7,273 nucleotides of DNA from positions 1-7,273 of the forward strand of contig JAIRRG010000022.1 in assembly GCA_031256095.1 (NCBI GenBank). Reading direction: 5' to 3'. The notes beneath the pieces are model-generated. The model worked only from the letters and a program-made list of their open reading frames with translations, was not told where the DNA came from and made no database searches. Of the stretch, positions 6,242 through 7,273 are shown in pieces (position 1 is the stretch's first letter; each line of letters opens with the position of its first letter). The DNA comes from Desulfobulbaceae bacterium (GTDB lineage: Bacteria > Desulfobacterota > Desulfobulbia > Desulfobulbales > Desulfocapsaceae). A program made the translations under genes and the position numbers.

Positions 6242-6528
6242 GAGAGGCGGCACTGGAAGCGAGTAGTGATGGGTTGTGATTGATGGGTTTCGCTCCGCTC
6301 AACCCATCCTACCTTGCTATTTTTGGCGTTGACTTTGGCACGCATAATTGCCCAGCCAGGGACTTCTGGCAGCGTTTTCAGCTCGGTGAAGTCTGAGAAA
6401 AGAGGAGATGTCGGGTCGGTTAGCTTGGCGGTAATGGCTTTTTTCGCCTTATCCTCGGCGGAATTTATGCAGCCCGCCAATCCGACAACCAAGACCAAAG
6501 CAGCCAGGACTATAAAAAATCTCTTCAT
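6154..6528 (-). pseudogene. Small lipoprotein with C-terminal end replaced by repeat-derived sequence
   Basis: The N-terminus is a clear lipoprotein signal: M-K-R-F-F, a hydrophobic stretch to residue 16, then lipobox L-A-G-C with C20 as the lipidated cysteine. A periplasmic or membrane-anchored product is expected. Residues 21-72 resemble a family of small secreted proteins carrying a V-N-A-K-N-S motif (here 66-71) that, from memory, normally continues G-G-Y-x-G-F to a nearby end. Instead, from residue 73 the frame enters the palindromic repeat at 6282-6312 and reads V-G-W-V-E-R-S-E-T-H. It continues through non-conserved sequence into the antisense of typA and stops at 6154. I prefer ATG 6526-6528, with GGAGG 4 bases upstream; an in-frame TTG at 6538-6540 is the alternative. 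It could still make a lipoprotein with a foreign tail, or be dead. The function of the family is unknown to me. Confidence 0.6.
6282..6312. repeat. Palindromic intergenic repeat, copy 1
   Basis: GATGGGTT (6282-6289) and AACCCATC (6301-6308) form an 8-bp stem around a loop containing CGCTCCGCTC; the right flank extends as CTAC to 6312. The 27-base core 6282-6308 is identical to that of the copy at 6553-6579. This is a widespread REP-like element recognisable in translation as G-W-V-E-R-S-E-T-H. It lies 40 bases after the typA stop, so its hairpin may end or protect the typA mRNA. A partial duplicate, TGATGGGTT, lies just upstream at 6268-6276. Confidence 0.8.
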
Positions 6529-6548
6529 CACCCCTCCCAATCAGCCCC

Positions 6549-6579
6549 GTAGGATGGGTTTCGCTCCGCTCAACCCATC
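6549..6579. repeat. Palindromic intergenic repeat, copy 2
   Basis: The 27-base core at 6553-6579 is identical to that of copy 1 and in the same orientation. Here the extra GTAG lies on the left (6549-6552), whereas copy 1 has CTAC on the right. It ends 24 bases upstream of the lipoprotein ATG, between that gene and any upstream promoter. Confidence 0.8.
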
Positions 6580-6757
6580 AAAAGTGAAAGGCTCAAAACC
6601 CTTGTTCTTGCCAGATTCTGAGCCTACATAAAACATCGTGGAAATCCATGCTGGCGGCGGAGTAGAACCAGGTCGCCGTGAAGACGCTTATCTCCCGCCG
6701 CCATGGCACGGCGATGGCTTATTCAATTTTTAAATTAAAACTTGAATAATTTTCTGT
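6580..6757. other. Non-coding stretch with inverted repeats
   Basis: I see no supported gene here. It contains a weak inverted repeat GGCTCA/TGAGCC (6590-6595 with 6619-6624). A longer one pairs GGCGGCGGAG (6653-6662) with CTCCCGCCGCC (6692-6702) and has one bulge. An AT-rich hairpin lies at 6721-6747. With the elements on both sides it forms a gene-poor, repeat-dense segment between typA and the stress protein gene. Confidence 0.55.
6721..6747. repeat. AT-rich hairpin
   Basis: ATTCAATTTTT (6721-6731) pairs with AAAACTTGAAT (6737-6747) with one mismatch over 11 bases and a loop AAATT. It lies just left of the large inverted repeat. It could be part of that element or an independent site. Confidence 0.4.
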
Positions 6758-6843
6758 GTCATTGCGAGCGTAGCGAAGCAATCCATACTGTGGTGAAAAT
6801 TGAAAAAAATGGATTGCTTCGTCACTTCGTTCCTCGCAACGAC
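6758..6843. repeat. Large imperfect inverted repeat (MITE/REP-like element)
   Basis: The left arm (6758-6786) begins GTCATTGCGAGC and ends GAAGCAATCCAT. The right arm (6809-6843) is its imperfect reverse complement, with a few extra bases in the middle and a 22-base spacer between the arms. The GTCATTGCGAG...GAAGCAATCC pattern is an interspersed palindromic element that I recall from many unrelated bacterial genomes. There is no reading frame inside. It lies downstream of the stress protein gene and could fold as a long RNA hairpin ending that transcript. Confidence 0.75.
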
Positions 6844-6861
6844 AGGGGATACTATATAATT

Positions 6862-6879
6862 TTTGATTTATAAATCAAA
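6862..6879. repeat. Perfect 18-bp AT-rich palindrome at the stress-protein stop
   Basis: TTTGATTTATAAATCAAA is an exact 18-bp palindrome that touches the stop codon (6880-6882) of the gene to its right. The symmetry extends further if two extra T are bulged out on the left side. It has no loop and few GC pairs, so it is unlikely to be a terminator by itself; a protein-binding site is possible. Confidence 0.5.
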
Positions 6880-7273
6880 TTATTCCGTTTTGCAGCAGGT
6901 ATAGGGGTTGATGGTCAGCACCGGACAGGTGGCCGAGCGCACCACCTTGTCGGCGATGCTGCCGAAAACGATTTTTTCCAGACCCTTGTAGCCGTGCGTG
7001 CCCATGATGATCATGTCACAGCCAAGCTCGTTGGCGAAGTCGATAACGCCCTCACCAATATCGCCGTTGACCACCCGCCACTGTACCGAGCTGACGCCGC
7101 ATTGCCGGCAATATGGCTCAATTTCTTTGGCGAAGGCGGCCATCTTCTGCTCCGCCCCCTCCATCAGCTCATGTTCAAGGTTTGGCATCCCCATCTGCGG
7201 CATGAGGAAGCCAGAGTAATCCTCGAAATTGTGGACAATAAAAATCAGGTGCATGGCGGCGCCGAATTTGCCG
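6880..7273 (-). CDS. Universal stress protein, UspA family (5' end outside window)
   Basis: The reading frame is open to the window edge. The residues before the first visible Met (G-K-F-G-A-A) match the usual first-helix end of UspA proteins, so Met 7252-7254 (in A-A-M-H-L-I-F-I-V-H) is internal and the true start lies beyond 7273. The ATP-binding motif G-x2-G-x9-G-S is intact (G-T-H-G, nine residues, G-S), followed by S-A-T-C-P-V-L typical of the last strand. This points to the nucleotide-binding branch of the family. These are cytoplasmic proteins induced by starvation, oxidative and other stresses. The visible part is cysteine-rich: C-R-Q-C in the middle and C-C three residues before the end, which may be redox-related or metal-binding. 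The gene is monocistronic at its 3' side and ends in a repeat-rich gap. Confidence 0.9.
   Translation of the reverse strand, partial: GKFGAAMHLIFIVHNFEDYSGFLMPQMGMPNLEHELMEGAEQKMAAFAKEIEPYCRQCGVSSVQWRVVNGDIGEGVIDFANELGCDMIIMGTHGYKGLEKIVFGSIADKVVRSATCPVLTINPYTCCKTE

Noticed and set aside
6282..6579. CRISPR array from the repeated 27-mers
   Set aside because: There are only two copies, 244 bases of non-repeat sequence lie between them, and no spacer-size periodicity or cas gene is present.
6314..6631. Plus-strand 105-codon ORF antisense to the lipoprotein
   Set aside because: It crosses repeat copy 2 and has no family features, while the minus strand has a textbook lipoprotein signal.
6688..6706. 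Short minus-strand ORF starting near 6706 (about 26 codons)
   Set aside because: It has no Shine-Dalgarno that decides it, no recognisable family and falls in inverted-repeat sequence.
6242..6879. tRNA or other structured RNA gene in the repeat-rich gap
   Set aside because: No cloverleaf, T-loop or conserved ncRNA pattern could be recognised; the stems are explained by palindromic repeats.

Overview
The window looks like chromosomal DNA of a Gram-negative bacterium of moderately high GC. The best guess is a Desulfobacterota (former Deltaproteobacteria) lineage. The main reason is the ricT-metG pair: a PSP1-domain protein directly ahead of methionyl-tRNA synthetase is, from memory, common in Firmicutes and Desulfobacterota but not in Beta- or Gammaproteobacteria. 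A lipobox lipoprotein and short interspersed palindromic repeats fit a Gram-negative MAG-type genome. The assignment is an inference.

Layout. On the minus strand, reading from right to left, the first block is a nitrilase-family amidohydrolase (3301-4131), a 216-bp gap with a probable promoter/operator, mtnA (2059-3084) overlapping a class II aldolase by 4 bp (1466-2062), a 143-bp gap, ricT (387-1322), and the 5' part of metG (1-368, leaving the window). On the plus strand, divergent from the nitrilase gene, is typA/bipA (4439-6241). After it comes an accessory, repeat-rich stretch (6242-6879). It holds a small lipoprotein gene whose C-terminal coding part is replaced by a palindromic repeat, a second copy of that repeat, a large imperfect inverted repeat and AT-rich palindromes. 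At the right edge is a universal stress protein gene on the minus strand (6880 to beyond 7273), lacking its first codons.

How the genes work together. MtnA isomerises 5-methylthioribose-1-phosphate. The translationally coupled aldolase carries the fuculose-phosphate-aldolase catalytic set (SSE, HxH, H) rather than the MtnB dehydratase set. The pair therefore looks like the two last common steps of the MTA/5'-deoxyadenosine DHAP shunt, which disposes of SAM by-products without the oxygen-dependent methionine salvage route. A perfect 18-bp palindrome over the -35 box of its probable promoter suggests dedicated regulation. metG uses methionine, but its link to the shunt genes may be only positional. 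typA and the stress protein are housekeeping or stress functions.

I do not see a wholly undescribed system here. The most interesting points are the mtnA-aldolase module with its palindromic operator and the repeat-truncated lipoprotein gene.
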